Of a stretch of DNA of 64,000 nucleotides, positions 44,713 to 53,927 are shown one piece after another. A program made the translations under genes and the position numbers. Origin of the DNA: Acinetobacter colistiniresistens (lineage in GTDB: Bacteria > Pseudomonadota > Gammaproteobacteria > Pseudomonadales > Moraxellaceae); NCBI RefSeq assembly GCF_000413935.1, contig NZ_KE340379.1, positions 326,158 through 390,157 of the forward strand, given 5' to 3'. The notes beneath the pieces are model-generated. The model was given only the letters and a program-made list of their open reading frames with translations. It was not told the DNA's origin and searched no databases. Positions within the stretch are counted from its first letter, which is position 1. Every line of letters begins with the position of its first letter.

Positions 44713-46041
44713 TTAATCATCTTGGGTGATAGGGGAATCATTTTCTAGGTTTGGTGTAATTTGAGTCACCAGCAATTGGTCAATTTTATAGTGGTCGATA
44801 TCGACTACTTCAAATTTAAAACCGGCATATTCGACCGCATCCGCAGGACGTGGAATTTTGCGTAGACGATACATGATAAAGCCAGCGATTGTTTCGTAGT
44901 TTTCATTTTCTGGGAATTCTTCAATTGCCAGCGCATGTTTTACATCTTCAATCGGGGTACTGCCATCAATCAACCAAGAATGATTATCTCGTTTGATAAT
45001 CTGTTGCTCTTCATCCATCGGGGTCACCCAGTCACCCATGACGGTGATCATGATATCGCTCAAGGTAATGACACCGACCACTAAAGCATACTCATTGATC
45101 ACAACTGCAAACTTTTCTTTGGTTGAGCGAAAGCGGTCAAGAAGTTCTGATAGCGTGAGGCTGTCTGGGATAATCAGCACATTGCGGATAATCGATTCAT
45201 TTAGTTGCGTGAAAGATTGATTATTTAAAATACGAACCAGAATATCTTTGGCATCTACATAACCTATCACTTGATCGATATGTTCATTACAGACTAAAAA
45301 TTTTGAATAAGGGTGGTCAGCCAGTTTTTGACGAATGCTGTGTTCAGCTTCATTCAAGGTGAAATAAACGATGTTTTCCCGTGCAGTCATACTTGATGGA
45401 ACAGTACGCTCTTCAAGTTCAAATACATTTTCAATGAAATGATGTTCTTGTTTTTGTAAGACACCGGCTTGCGCCCCTGCATTCATGATGGCAGAAATAT
45501 CATCAAAGGTCATGCTGTCATCACGCTTGGTATCAATTTTAAAAACTCTGAAAATTGAATTGGCAATGATGTTAATTGCCCAAGCTAAAGGCCTACAAAT
45601 TTTGATAAAGATGGTAATGGGATTGATGACTTTGATGGCTAATTTCTCAGGAAAAATCATCGCCAAACGTTTTGGCATCAAGTCGGCAAATAAGATAAAA
45701 AGAGATGTGACGGTTAAAAAGGATAAACTAAAACCAATTGTTTCTGCCCATGGGCCGGGATAAAGTTCGGTTGCTAAATTGTAGAAATAGGGGCGTAATG
45801 ATGATTCACCAACAATACCGCCTAAGATCGCGACAGCATTAACGCCGACTTGAGTTGATGCAAAAAAGTCTGCTGAGTTTTCTTGCAACTCAATGACTTT
45901 ATTCGCGCGTTCCTCGCCACTTTCAGCCAGAAGTTTTAGTTTGATTTTTCGTGATCCAGCAATCGCGATTTCAGATAAGGATAAAAAGAATGAACATGCG
46001 ACTAGAATAACTAGAATCATCATGCTTTGAAAAATATCCAT
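44713..46041 (-). CDS. CNNM/CorC (HlyC) family membrane protein with CBS pair
   Basis: 442 residues: N-terminal CNNM transmembrane domain (about 1-190, FFLSLSEIAIAGSRKIKLKLLAESG), a CBS pair (about 205-340) and a C-terminal CorC_HlyC domain (YETIAGFIMYRLRKIPRPAD). Family members affect Mg/Co efflux or tolerance; the old hemolysin name is misleading. The acidic C-terminal end is DDSPITQDD-like. Monocistronic, with the shared terminator downstream. Confidence 0.88.
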   Translation of the reverse strand: MDIFQSMMILVILVACSFFLSLSEIAIAGSRKIKLKLLAESGEERANKVIELQENSADFFASTQVGVNAVAILGGIVGESSLRPYFYNLATELYPGPWAETIGFSLSFLTVTSLFILFADLMPKRLAMIFPEKLAIKVINPITIFIKICRPLAWAINIIANSIFRVFKIDTKRDDSMTFDDISAIMNAGAQAGVLQKQEHHFIENVFELEERTVPSSMTARENIVYFTLNEAEHSIRQKLADHPYSKFLVCNEHIDQVIGYVDAKDILVRILNNQSFTQLNESIIRNVLIIPDSLTLSELLDRFRSTKEKFAVVINEYALVVGVITLSDIMITVMGDWVTPMDEEQQIIKRDNHSWLIDGSTPIEDVKHALAIEEFPENENYETIAGFIMYRLRKIPRPADAVEYAGFKFEVVDIDHYKIDQLLVTQITPNLENDSPITQDD

Positions 46042-46241
46042 ACATCACCTATGTTGGTAGGCCGCAGCCTATAGTTCGCTTATGCAAATAATGGTTGGTT
46101 AGGCATTATTTCACTCGCTTATTCTGTAATAGAATATAATGTATCAATAAGTAAAAGAAATAAGTTTTTATTGATATTCTTATTAAAACAATCAGCCACA
46201 CTTGAGATATGGCTGAAATTTCATCTAGTTAATTTGGCCAA

Positions 46242-47243
46242 TTAAAAAAAGCTATGTGGTAATTGTGAGTTGCCATTATTTAATAAATACTCACGGTTTT
46301 CTTCCTCGATCATTTGGCGTGCCACAAACAAAATCAGTTGTCTGAGCCAGCGATGCGCAGGATGATGGTGCAATAACGGACACCAAGCCATTTTCAATTC
46401 AAACTCCGGAATATAAAACGGAGGATCCTTTATAACCAGTCTAGGATTCTGGGTCTGTAGACGTGCCATACGGGTGGGTAAGGTGGCAATCAAATCTACA
46501 TTTTGAGCCAACAGTGCGGGCATTTGATAGTGACGGGTAAAGACAGAAATCTTGCGACGCTGGCCAATACGTTCCAAAGCTTGATCAATCCAGCCTAAGC
46601 CTGCCTGTTTTTCCGGGTTTACACCGAAACCAACGCCCATGCCTGTTTTAGATACCCAAATGTGTTGTGCATCTAAATAGCTTTTTAAATTGAGGTGGGT
46701 TACTGCAGGGTGTTTGTCATTCAGAATACAGCTAAAACTATCACGCCAAACCAAGACTTGATGGAAGCTTTGCGGGATCTCATTGAAGCGGTTAATCGCT
46801 AGATCAACTTTGCCCTGCTCCATATCACGATAAGACACGTCACTAGGCGTCAGGAAGTCTAAAACCACATTGGGTGCTTCTGAACGTAATGCTTTGACTA
46901 GGCGAGGAACTAAAGTTGCTTCAGCATAATCGGAGGTCATAATCCGGAACACACGATTACTGGTATAAGGACGGAATTCGGTACGTGGTTCAAGAATCAT
47001 TGAAAGGTCTGACAATGCATCTCGAATACGTGGTTGTAATTCCAATGCACGTTCAGTAGGGGTCATGCCTTCAGAAGAGCGAATGAGTAGGGGATCATTA
47101 AACAGATTGCGTAATCGACGTAAAATATTACTCATTGCAGGTTGGGTAACACCCAGTTGCTCCGCTGCACGGGTGACATTTTTTTCACGAAGAAGTACGT
47201 CAAGATAAATTAATAAATTGAGATCGACCCGCTCCAGATTCAT
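46242..47243 (-). CDS. LysR-family transcriptional regulator
   Basis: 333 residues: HTH at 5-65 (LNLLIYLDVLLREKNVTRAAEQLGVTQPAMSNILRRL) and a NodD-like substrate-binding domain (RVFRIMTSDYAEATLVPRLV). It is divergent from aceA over a 529-bp gap, so it may regulate itself and aceA, the usual LysR arrangement. This is inference from layout; the effector is unknown. Start ATG 47243. Confidence 0.88.
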   Translation of the reverse strand: MNLERVDLNLLIYLDVLLREKNVTRAAEQLGVTQPAMSNILRRLRNLFNDPLLIRSSEGMTPTERALELQPRIRDALSDLSMILEPRTEFRPYTSNRVFRIMTSDYAEATLVPRLVKALRSEAPNVVLDFLTPSDVSYRDMEQGKVDLAINRFNEIPQSFHQVLVWRDSFSCILNDKHPAVTHLNLKSYLDAQHIWVSKTGMGVGFGVNPEKQAGLGWIDQALERIGQRRKISVFTRHYQMPALLAQNVDLIATLPTRMARLQTQNPRLVIKDPPFYIPEFELKMAWCPLLHHHPAHRWLRQLILFVARQMIEEENREYLLNNGNSQLPHSFF

Positions 47244-47772
47244 AAAAAAAATACCGAAAATAAAATCCTTAAATTGTGTTGAATTATGACATATCTAAAG
47301 CAATTTGTGTAACTTAATCCTACATAAAAGCGACAGTAGCAAGATGTGTAATGCAACTTGGCACATTCTGTTGACTTATTTAATTTGGGAGGTTTTTAGG
47401 TGATTATTTCTTCGATGTCATTTGTGGAAAAACACAGCCGAAAATTGTCATTTTGAGTATTCTTAAGGATCAAATTTTAGCTTTTTCTGAACTGATGAGT
47501 CTAATAAATGATTCGAAAAATGAATAATTATGTTTGGTGGTGTATTTTAAAAATTAAATAAAAACATGTGTTTGTGGTATATTTTTTGCATTTTTGAAAA
47601 ATGCTTATACATATATTTTTTTAGAAAATACTGAAGATTAAGCCAGAATATTGGATAAATCGCTTGCCAAAGACTAAGCTTTGAGACATGTTGATGAGGC
47701 GCTTGAAATCTAGACTAAATAAAATCAGGATTTTTAGCCCACATTCGATGCCAATCCTCAAAGGAATAGATC
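47244..47772. other. 529-bp divergent region between LysR gene and aceA
   Basis: AT-rich, no coding frame or RNA gene seen. It should hold the promoters of both genes and possibly LysR (T-N11-A) sites, but none stands out enough to mark. CAAAGGAA precedes the aceA ATG. Confidence 0.4.
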
Positions 47773-49377
47773 ATGACTACATATCAAACAGCGATTGATG
47801 CAATCCGCGAATTAAAAGCAAAATTTGGCAACACTTGGGCAGATATTAGTCCTGAAGATGCTGCTCGTATGCAATTGCAAAACCGTTTCAAAACTGGTTT
47901 AGACATTGCTAAATATACAGCTGCGATTATGCGTCGTGATATGGCTGCTTATGATGCTGATTCTAGCAAATATACTCAATCATTGGGTTGCTGGCACGGT
48001 TTTATCGCGCAACAAAAAATGATCGCGAATAAAAAATACTTTGGTACAACTGAACGTCGTTATATCTACCTTTCTGGTTGGATGGTTGCTGCACTTCGTT
48101 CAGAATTTGGTCCACTTCCTGACCAATCTATGCACGAAAAAACATCTGTTCCAGCATTGATCGAAGAAATCTACACATTCTTACGTCAAGCTGATGCGAA
48201 AGAATTAAACGATTTATTCCGCGCACTTAAAAAAGCAAACGAAGCGGGTGATACAGCTAAAGCAGCTGAAATCACTGCTCAAATCGACAACTTTGAAACT
48301 CACGTTGTGCCAATTATTGCTGACATCGACGCTGGTTTCGGTAACGAAGAAGCGACTTACTTACTTGCTAAGAAAATGATCGAAGCTGGTGCATGTGCAC
48401 TTCAAATCGAAAACCAAGTATCTGACGCAAAACAATGTGGTCACCAAGCTGGTAAAGTAACTGTTCCACACGAAGACTTCATCGCTAAAATCCATGCATT
48501 ACGTTATGCATTCTTAGAAATGGGTCTTGATGACGGTATCATCGTTGCGCGTACTGACTCTGAAGGCGCTGACTTGACTCAAAAAATCCCAGTGGTTAAA
48601 GAGCCAGGCGACATCGCTTCTCAATACATCAGCTACTTAGACACAACTGAAATTGACATCGCTGATGCTCAAGAAGATGAAATCCTGATCAAGCGTGATG
48701 GTAAATTACACCGTCCTAAGCGTTTAGCTTCTGGCTTATATCAGTTCCGTCCTGACACTCAAATTGACCGTGTTGTACTTGACTGTGTATCTAGCCTTCA
48801 AAATGGTGCTGACCTTCTTTGGATCGAAACTGCGACTCCAAACGTAGAAGAAATCGCTCACATGGTTAACCGTGTACGTGAAACAGTTCCAAATGCGAAG
48901 CTTGTTTATAACAACAGCCCATCATTCAACTGGACGTTAAACTTCCGTCAACAAGCTTACGACCGTTGGGTTGCTGAAGGTAAAGACGTTTCTGCTTACG
49001 ACCGTGCTAAATTAATGAGCGCTGAGTATGATGCGACTGAATTAGCTGCTGATGCAGACGCTAAGATCCGTACATTCCAGGCAGATGCTGCTCGTGAAGC
49101 GGGTGTGTTCCATCACTTGATTACACTTCCGACTTACCACACTGCTGCGCTTTCTACTCATGAACTTGCACAAGGTTACTTCGGTTCTGAAGGCATGTTG
49201 GCTTATGTTGCTGGCGTACAACGTAAAGAAATCCGTGGTGGTATCGCTTGTGTTAAACACCAAGCAATGGCGGGTTCTGACATCGGTGATGATCACAAAG
49301 AAATCTTCTCTGGTGACAATGCGCTTAAAGCACACGATGATGCTAAAAACACAATGAACCAATTTGCTGCTCATTAA
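47773..49377 (+). CDS. aceA: isocitrate lyase
   Basis: First glyoxylate-shunt enzyme, splitting isocitrate to glyoxylate and succinate; needed for growth on acetate, fatty acids and alkanes. 534 residues, the long form seen in Pseudomonas. The catalytic Cys is in DAKQCGHQAGKVTVP, where most short enzymes have KKCGH; the metal-binding ADIDAGFGNE and IVARTDSEGAD are present. It fits with the rubAB alkane genes elsewhere in the window. CAAAGGAA upstream of the ATG; highly biased codons suggest strong expression. Terminator follows. Confidence 0.96.
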   Translation: MTTYQTAIDAIRELKAKFGNTWADISPEDAARMQLQNRFKTGLDIAKYTAAIMRRDMAAYDADSSKYTQSLGCWHGFIAQQKMIANKKYFGTTERRYIYLSGWMVAALRSEFGPLPDQSMHEKTSVPALIEEIYTFLRQADAKELNDLFRALKKANEAGDTAKAAEITAQIDNFETHVVPIIADIDAGFGNEEATYLLAKKMIEAGACALQIENQVSDAKQCGHQAGKVTVPHEDFIAKIHALRYAFLEMGLDDGIIVARTDSEGADLTQKIPVVKEPGDIASQYISYLDTTEIDIADAQEDEILIKRDGKLHRPKRLASGLYQFRPDTQIDRVVLDCVSSLQNGADLLWIETATPNVEEIAHMVNRVRETVPNAKLVYNNSPSFNWTLNFRQQAYDRWVAEGKDVSAYDRAKLMSAEYDATELAADADAKIRTFQADAAREAGVFHHLITLPTYHTAALSTHELAQGYFGSEGMLAYVAGVQRKEIRGGIACVKHQAMAGSDIGDDHKEIFSGDNALKAHDDAKNTMNQFAAH

Positions 49378-49391
49378 GCACTGAACTGATT

Positions 49392-49425
49392 CAAAAAAAA
49401 CCCTGCGAAAGCAGGGTTTTTTTTA
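49392..49425 (+). terminator. intrinsic terminator of aceA
   Basis: AAACCCTGC-GAAA-GCAGGGTTT with a GAAA tetraloop and T-run. Confidence 0.92.
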
Positions 49426-49620
49426 TTGCTTAAAATTTTGATGTGTTGTGGTGATTTAGAGCTAATGGGGCTGAATTTAAGTTTTATAGGGAGGGGCTTT
49501 TGCGAGCTGAGATGAGAGGGTGGCTTTTAAAACAATTGAATGGCGTGAATATCAATTAAACTTAAGTCTTTCATTCATTGTCTTGAGCTGCTCTGATGGA
49601 TGCTATAAATCGCATCGCAA

Positions 49621-49652
49621 AAAAAACTGCTCATCAAGAGCAGTTTTTTATT
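49621..49652. terminator. terminator of sodB
   Basis: AAAACTGCTC/GAGCAGTTTT stem with A-run and T-run; it serves sodB on the minus strand. Confidence 0.88.
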
Positions 49653-49666
49653 CAAGAAATAATCAA

Positions 49667-50293
49667 TTATTTCTCAACACCTGCTGGTTGACCTGCAAGT
49701 TTTGCATTTGCATAGTCCCAGTTTACTAGGCTTTCTAAGAAAGTCGCGATGTATTTTGGACGTAAGTTACGGAAGTCGATGTAGTAAGCATGTTCCCATA
49801 CATCGATTGTTAATACTGCAACTTGGCCGTGTGCAAGTGGCGTATCTGCATTGGCAGTTTTAGTAATAGATAATTTACCGTTTACTTCATCAGCCACTAA
49901 CCAAGCCCAACCTGAACCGAATTGAGTTGTTGCAGCAGCAGTGAATTCTTCAGCAAATTTTTCGTAGCTACCAAAAGCTTCTTCGATTTTAGCTGCAATC
50001 GCGCCAGTCGGTTTACCGCCACCATTTGGCTTCATGCTGTTCCAGTAGAACGTGTGGTTCCATACTTGTGCAGCATTGTTAAAGATACCTGCTTTAGAGG
50101 CATCACCAGCAGATGCTTTGATGATTTCTTCTAAAGACTTACCTTCAAGGTCAGTACCTTTGATTAAGTTGTTTAAGTTAACAACATAAGTATTGTGGTG
50201 TTTGTCGTGATGGTATTCTAAAGTTTCGCGAGTGATGTGTGGCGCTAAATCATCATAGCCATATGGCAGTGCAGGTAAAGTAATGGTTGTCAT
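49667..50293 (-). CDS. sodB: superoxide dismutase, iron type
   Basis: Cytoplasmic Fe-SOD of 208 residues. Metal ligands are His in EYHHDKHH, His in AAQVWNHTFYW, and Asp/His in [12 protein letters not shown]. The Gln in AAQVWNH is the iron-type marker. Start ATG 50293 with AAGGAAT. A separate Mn-type gene lies immediately upstream on the same strand, but the 227-bp gap and different promoters suggest independent control. Confidence 0.95.
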   Translation of the reverse strand: MTTITLPALPYGYDDLAPHITRETLEYHHDKHHNTYVVNLNNLIKGTDLEGKSLEEIIKASAGDASKAGIFNNAAQVWNHTFYWNSMKPNGGGKPTGAIAAKIEEAFGSYEKFAEEFTAAATTQFGSGWAWLVADEVNGKLSITKTANADTPLAHGQVAVLTIDVWEHAYYIDFRNLRPKYIATFLESLVNWDYANAKLAGQPAGVEK

Positions 50294-50429
50294 GTTTCAT
50301 TCCTTGCAAATTTGCTGGGTTTTACATTAAGTGCCTTTATTGTAAATGATTCTATAGACAATAGGGCAGTCTTTTAATACACAAAATATGCAAAAAATTT
50401 CTTTATGAGACATATACCATACAACAATG

Positions 50430-50475
50430 ATTAGAGTTTTTAGCTCGTTTAGTGAACGTTATAAAAAACTCTAAC
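50430..50475. repeat. long imperfect hairpin between sodA and sodB
   Basis: TTAGAGTTTTTA and TAAAAAACTCTAA face each other with an inner CGTT/AACG stem. There is no T-run after it in either direction, so it is not a standard terminator. Confidence 0.45.
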
Positions 50476-50520
50476 CCGTTTTATATAAAGATGTCGATCT
50501 AAGTTCGGCTACTGCTAAAA

Positions 50521-51144
50521 TTACTGCGCTTTAGCTTGTAATGCAGCATGGTAACGACGATTCACCTCATCCCAATCCACGACATTATAAAACGCTGCAA
50601 TATATTCAGGGCGACGGTTTTGATATTTTAAGTAGTAGGCATGTTCCCATACATCCAGACCTAGAATAGGTGTATTGCCATGCATCAGTGGTGAGTCTTG
50701 ATTGGCACTACTTTCCACAATGAGTTTATGTTCAGGCGTGACGCTTAGCCATGCCCAGCCACTCCCAAAACGACTGATTGCAGCCTTGGTGAAAGCCTCC
50801 TTAAAAGCATCAAAGCCACCCAGTTGTTGATCAATGGCTTCTGCAACAGAGCCCGTTGGATTTCCTCCTCCTTGTGGACTCATGACTGTCCAAAACAGTG
50901 AGTGATTGGCATGACCTCCAGCATTGTTAATGACCATATTTTTAAGGTTGGTAGGGATATCATTCACTTTGGCAACCAACTCTTCTACGGGGAGTTTTTC
51001 CCATTCTGTACCTTCAATTGCACCATTAATATTATTGATGTAGGTCTGATGATGTTTGCTGTGGTGAATTTCCATTGTTTTGGTATCAATATTGGGTTCA
51101 AGTGCATCGTAAGCATAAGGAAGCGCTGGTAAAGAATAAGCCAT
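50521..51144 (-). CDS. sodA: superoxide dismutase, manganese type
   Basis: Mn-SOD of 207 residues. [13 protein letters not shown] (Gly-Gly instead of the Ala-Gln of the iron type) and [20 protein letters not shown] are Mn-SOD signatures; His in [11 protein letters not shown] completes the metal site. A Fur-box-like sequence lies 70 bases upstream, so it is probably expressed when iron is short, replacing SodB. Start ATG 51144; AAAAGGAATC upstream. Confidence 0.93.
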   Translation of the reverse strand: MAYSLPALPYAYDALEPNIDTKTMEIHHSKHHQTYINNINGAIEGTEWEKLPVEELVAKVNDIPTNLKNMVINNAGGHANHSLFWTVMSPQGGGNPTGSVAEAIDQQLGGFDAFKEAFTKAAISRFGSGWAWLSVTPEHKLIVESSANQDSPLMHGNTPILGLDVWEHAYYLKYQNRRPEYIAAFYNVVDWDEVNRRYHAALQAKAQ

Positions 51145-51214
51145 GTGTTTGATTCCTTTTAATCAAAATGATTTTATTGGCATAAATTAAAGCGTCTTCA
51201 TTATTCATTTAAAA

Positions 51215-51233
51215 GCAAATGAGAATCAATATC
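51215..51233 (-). promoter_or_regulatory. Fur-box-like site upstream of sodA
   Basis: GCAAATGAGAATCAATATC matches 15 of 19 positions of GATAATGATAATCATTATC. It is about 70 bases upstream of the sodA ATG. Confidence 0.65.
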
Positions 51234-51447
51234 TTTTAATTTGCTTTTATCTATGTAAAATGAGGTAAAAAATAAATTTTATTTATCATTTATCTTATTT
51301 GGCAGCATATTGAGTGAGTAACACGAACGTGCAATTCGGCTGTTCGGGTATTTTAAATGGGTGAAGGTAATCGGGATTGGGAGTATCTGATTATTTCCAT
51401 GATAGGGGGAGTGAAACTGATTTCACTCCGTTCATCATTGAATCAGC

Positions 51448-52206
51448 TTAGATTGGGTTATTGAGTTCAAAATACGCAGTTTCGATTGAAAATTGATTGG
51501 CAATGGCTTGTGCCAAGCGCTGCACACCGTAACGTTCTGTGGCATGATGGCCGCATGCGAAATAATGTACGCCAAGCTCTTTTGCTTCATAAAAGGTGCG
51601 TTCACTCACTTCACCAGAAATATAAGCATCACAATCTTCCTGAGCTGCTTTCGCAATGAAGTCTTGTGCACCGCCTGTACAGAATCCTACTTTTTTAATA
51701 GCAGTTTTATTACTTGGTAAATGAATCACATTAAAATCAAAAATAGCCTGTAACTTTGCTTTAAATTGTTCAGGACTAAGCGCATGGTCTAAATAAGCAA
51801 CATTGCCGATCGGGTGCCTTTCACTTGGATCTAAAGCTTGAAGGTTGTTTAGACCGATCAAATCGGCAATAGCAATATTATTGCCCAAGCTTGGGTGGGC
51901 ATCTAAAGGTAAATGGTAGGCAATCAGGGAAATATTATTTTGAATCAGTTTCTTAATACGATTGCCTCGCATTCCTGTAATTGGGTAGGGTTCGCCTTTC
52001 CAGAAATAGCCATGATGAACAAGTAACGCATCAGCTTGCTGGGCAATGGCGGCATCAATCGCATCTTCTGATGCGGTTACAGCACAGACAATTTTGTTGA
52101 CTTCAAGCTTGCCTTCTATTTGTAAGCCGTTTGGTGCGTAGTCTTTAAACTCATTTGCTTTTAAGGTCTGATTACACCATTGCACAATTTCATGCAAATT
52201 TGCCAT
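51448..52206 (-). CDS. Nif3-like dinuclear metal centre protein (YbgI type)
   Basis: 252 residues from ATG 52206, with GAGGA five bases upstream (frame opens at 52218). Family signatures are LKANEFKDYAPNGLQIEG, ADALLVHHGYFWKG (metal-binding His), AYHLPLDAHPSLGNN and the C-terminal YFACGHHATERYGVQ. The family binds two metal ions and is called GTP cyclohydrolase I type 2 in some databases without solid evidence. Divergent from the DegS-like protease gene. Confidence 0.9.
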   Translation of the reverse strand: MANLHEIVQWCNQTLKANEFKDYAPNGLQIEGKLEVNKIVCAVTASEDAIDAAIAQQADALLVHHGYFWKGEPYPITGMRGNRIKKLIQNNISLIAYHLPLDAHPSLGNNIAIADLIGLNNLQALDPSERHPIGNVAYLDHALSPEQFKAKLQAIFDFNVIHLPSNKTAIKKVGFCTGGAQDFIAKAAQEDCDAYISGEVSERTFYEAKELGVHYFACGHHATERYGVQRLAQAIANQFSIETAYFELNNPI

Positions 52207-52393
52207 GCGATTCCTCAATTGTTTACATCTTTTCTAAAGATCAATAAGAACATATTTTTAAATGTAACTAAAGCTAGACAAAACTTTTTTAACTTTTGCA
52301 TTGATTTTAAGCAATTTACTTTACAATAGTGGAAAGTTCCAGTTCTTCAATAAATTACGTTCATAACATAATTTCGCGTAGAGGATAATAAAC

Positions 52394-53575
52394 GTGCGCC
52401 GTGCATTTACATGGTTACCTTGGGTATTACTCATTCTTGTTATATTTAGTTTTCTGGCTTGGCAGAAATCGCATCAGCCGAAGCCAACCGTGGCTGCTGA
52501 TGGTGTAAAAATGCCAGCCGAGAAGGTTGAGCCGCTGATCGATACCTCGCGTACGGGTGGGGTGGTGTCTTATAGTGCTGCGGTTAAAGTGGCGGCACCA
52601 GCCGTGGTCAATATTTTCACGACCCAGAAAGTAAAGCAGATGAATCATCCATTATTGAATGATCCTGTATTTCGTGAGTTTTTTGGCAACCAGGTACCGC
52701 AACAGCCTCAAAATGAAAACAGTTTAGGTTCAGGTGTGATTGTACGTGCAGATGGGTATATTCTGACCAATAATCATGTGATTGCCCAAGCTGAGCACAT
52801 TGTAGTTGCACTTTATGACGGTCGTCGTGCTGAAGCGAAAGTGATTGGTACTGATCCTGATACAGATTTGGCTGTGATTAAGATTGAGTTAGACAAGTTA
52901 CCTGTTCTTCCATTCAAATTGAGTGGTAATGAAGTGGGTGATGTTGTACTTGCAATTGGTAACCCATTTGGTGTGGGACAAACCGTGACTCAGGGAATTA
53001 TCTCGGCAACTGGACGCTCTGATTTGGGGATTAATACCTATGAAGACTTTATTCAAACCGATGCTGCAATTAATCCGGGTAACTCGGGTGGTGCATTGAT
53101 TGATGTTGCGGGTAATTTGATTGGTGTTAACACCGCGATCTTCTCTCAATCTGGTGGCTCATTAGGGATTGGTTTTTCGATTCCTGCCAAAGTCTGCCAG
53201 CAAGTGCTGAACTCTATTCTGAAAGATGGTCGTGTCGTGCGTGGCTGGTTAGGAATTAGTTTGATTCCAAATAACTTGGATGAAGATGTACTGGCTGCTA
53301 AACCAGTTGGCGTTACTGTTGCGGATGTACTACGCGAAGGTCCTGCCGACTCAGCGGGGATTAAGCGTGGTGATAAGATCATTCAGGTGAATAACGAACA
53401 GATTTCTTCTGCATCACATTTAATTAATTATGTTGCATTACAAGCACCAGAAAGCTTAATTGATGTCGTGATTGAGCGTGAAGGTAAGCAGCAAACTGTG
53501 CAAGTGAAAGTCGGGGAGCGTAAAGTGCAGCAAAATGCACAATCGCAATATATTCCGCTGCCTAAGCGTCAGTAG
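52394..53575 (+). CDS. DegS/AlgW-type periplasmic serine protease
   Basis: 393 residues: N-terminal membrane anchor (LPWVLLILVIFSFLAW), trypsin-like domain with triad His128 (LTNNHVI), Asp158 (DTDLAVI) and Ser231 (NPGNSGG), then one PDZ domain (about 280-370). One PDZ and an uncleaved anchor indicate the DegS/AlgW group that starts the sigma-E stress cascade by cutting RseA/MucA, not the two-PDZ DegP. GTG start. Gene order next to a Nif3-like gene is like that around algW in Pseudomonas. Terminator follows. Confidence 0.9.
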   Translation: MRRAFTWLPWVLLILVIFSFLAWQKSHQPKPTVAADGVKMPAEKVEPLIDTSRTGGVVSYSAAVKVAAPAVVNIFTTQKVKQMNHPLLNDPVFREFFGNQVPQQPQNENSLGSGVIVRADGYILTNNHVIAQAEHIVVALYDGRRAEAKVIGTDPDTDLAVIKIELDKLPVLPFKLSGNEVGDVVLAIGNPFGVGQTVTQGIISATGRSDLGINTYEDFIQTDAAINPGNSGGALIDVAGNLIGVNTAIFSQSGGSLGIGFSIPAKVCQQVLNSILKDGRVVRGWLGISLIPNNLDEDVLAAKPVGVTVADVLREGPADSAGIKRGDKIIQVNNEQISSASHLINYVALQAPESLIDVVIEREGKQQTVQVKVGERKVQQNAQSQYIPLPKRQ

Positions 53576-53601
53576 TAAACTTGATTGATGTCGATTAATA
53601 A

Positions 53602-53633
53602 AAGGGCTGCTTAAGTGCAGTTCTTTTATTTTA
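53602..53633 (+). terminator. intrinsic terminator of the DegS-like gene
   Basis: GGGCTGC/GCAGTTC stem using G-U pairs, followed by TTTTATTTT. Confidence 0.6.
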
Positions 53634-53650
53634 TGCATTATTCATAGCGC

Positions 53651-53689
53651 AAAAAGCCTATTGATTGATTCAATCAATAGGCTTTTTGC
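53651..53689. terminator. bidirectional terminator
   Basis: AAAAAGCCTATTGATTGA and its complement; long perfect stem between the DegS-like gene and the 44-aa membrane gene. Confidence 0.88.
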
Positions 53690-53792
53690 ATTTTTAGAGC
53701 TTTTTTATTTTTTATTAAAGCATCGAAATTTGATGATTTGATGACAATTTTCTGATCGTTAGGTGACAATAATGAAGAGTCGAAATATGTGC

Positions 53793-53927
53793 TTAATGTG
53801 CACAGAAGGCCTGATTGAAGTATTCAAATAAATCAGGCGTTTGAAACCAGATCAGAATCGAGATGCTGATGAGGCCAACAAGGCAGACGAGCAGGATCAA
53901 TTTAAAATACCGTTCAATATTCATCAT
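53793..53927 (-). CDS. 44-aa single-span membrane protein overlapping the MFS gene
   Basis: The start (ATG ATG) lies inside the last codons of the upstream MFS gene and overlaps it by 14 bases. Sequence: MMNIERYFK, hydrophobic span LILLVCLVGLISISILIWF, then TPDLFEYFNQAFCAH. Translational coupling and a shared terminator support a real gene that could form a complex with the transporter. Too short for normal annotation; no family recognised. Confidence 0.6.
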   Translation of the reverse strand: MMNIERYFKLILLVCLVGLISISILIWFQTPDLFEYFNQAFCAH

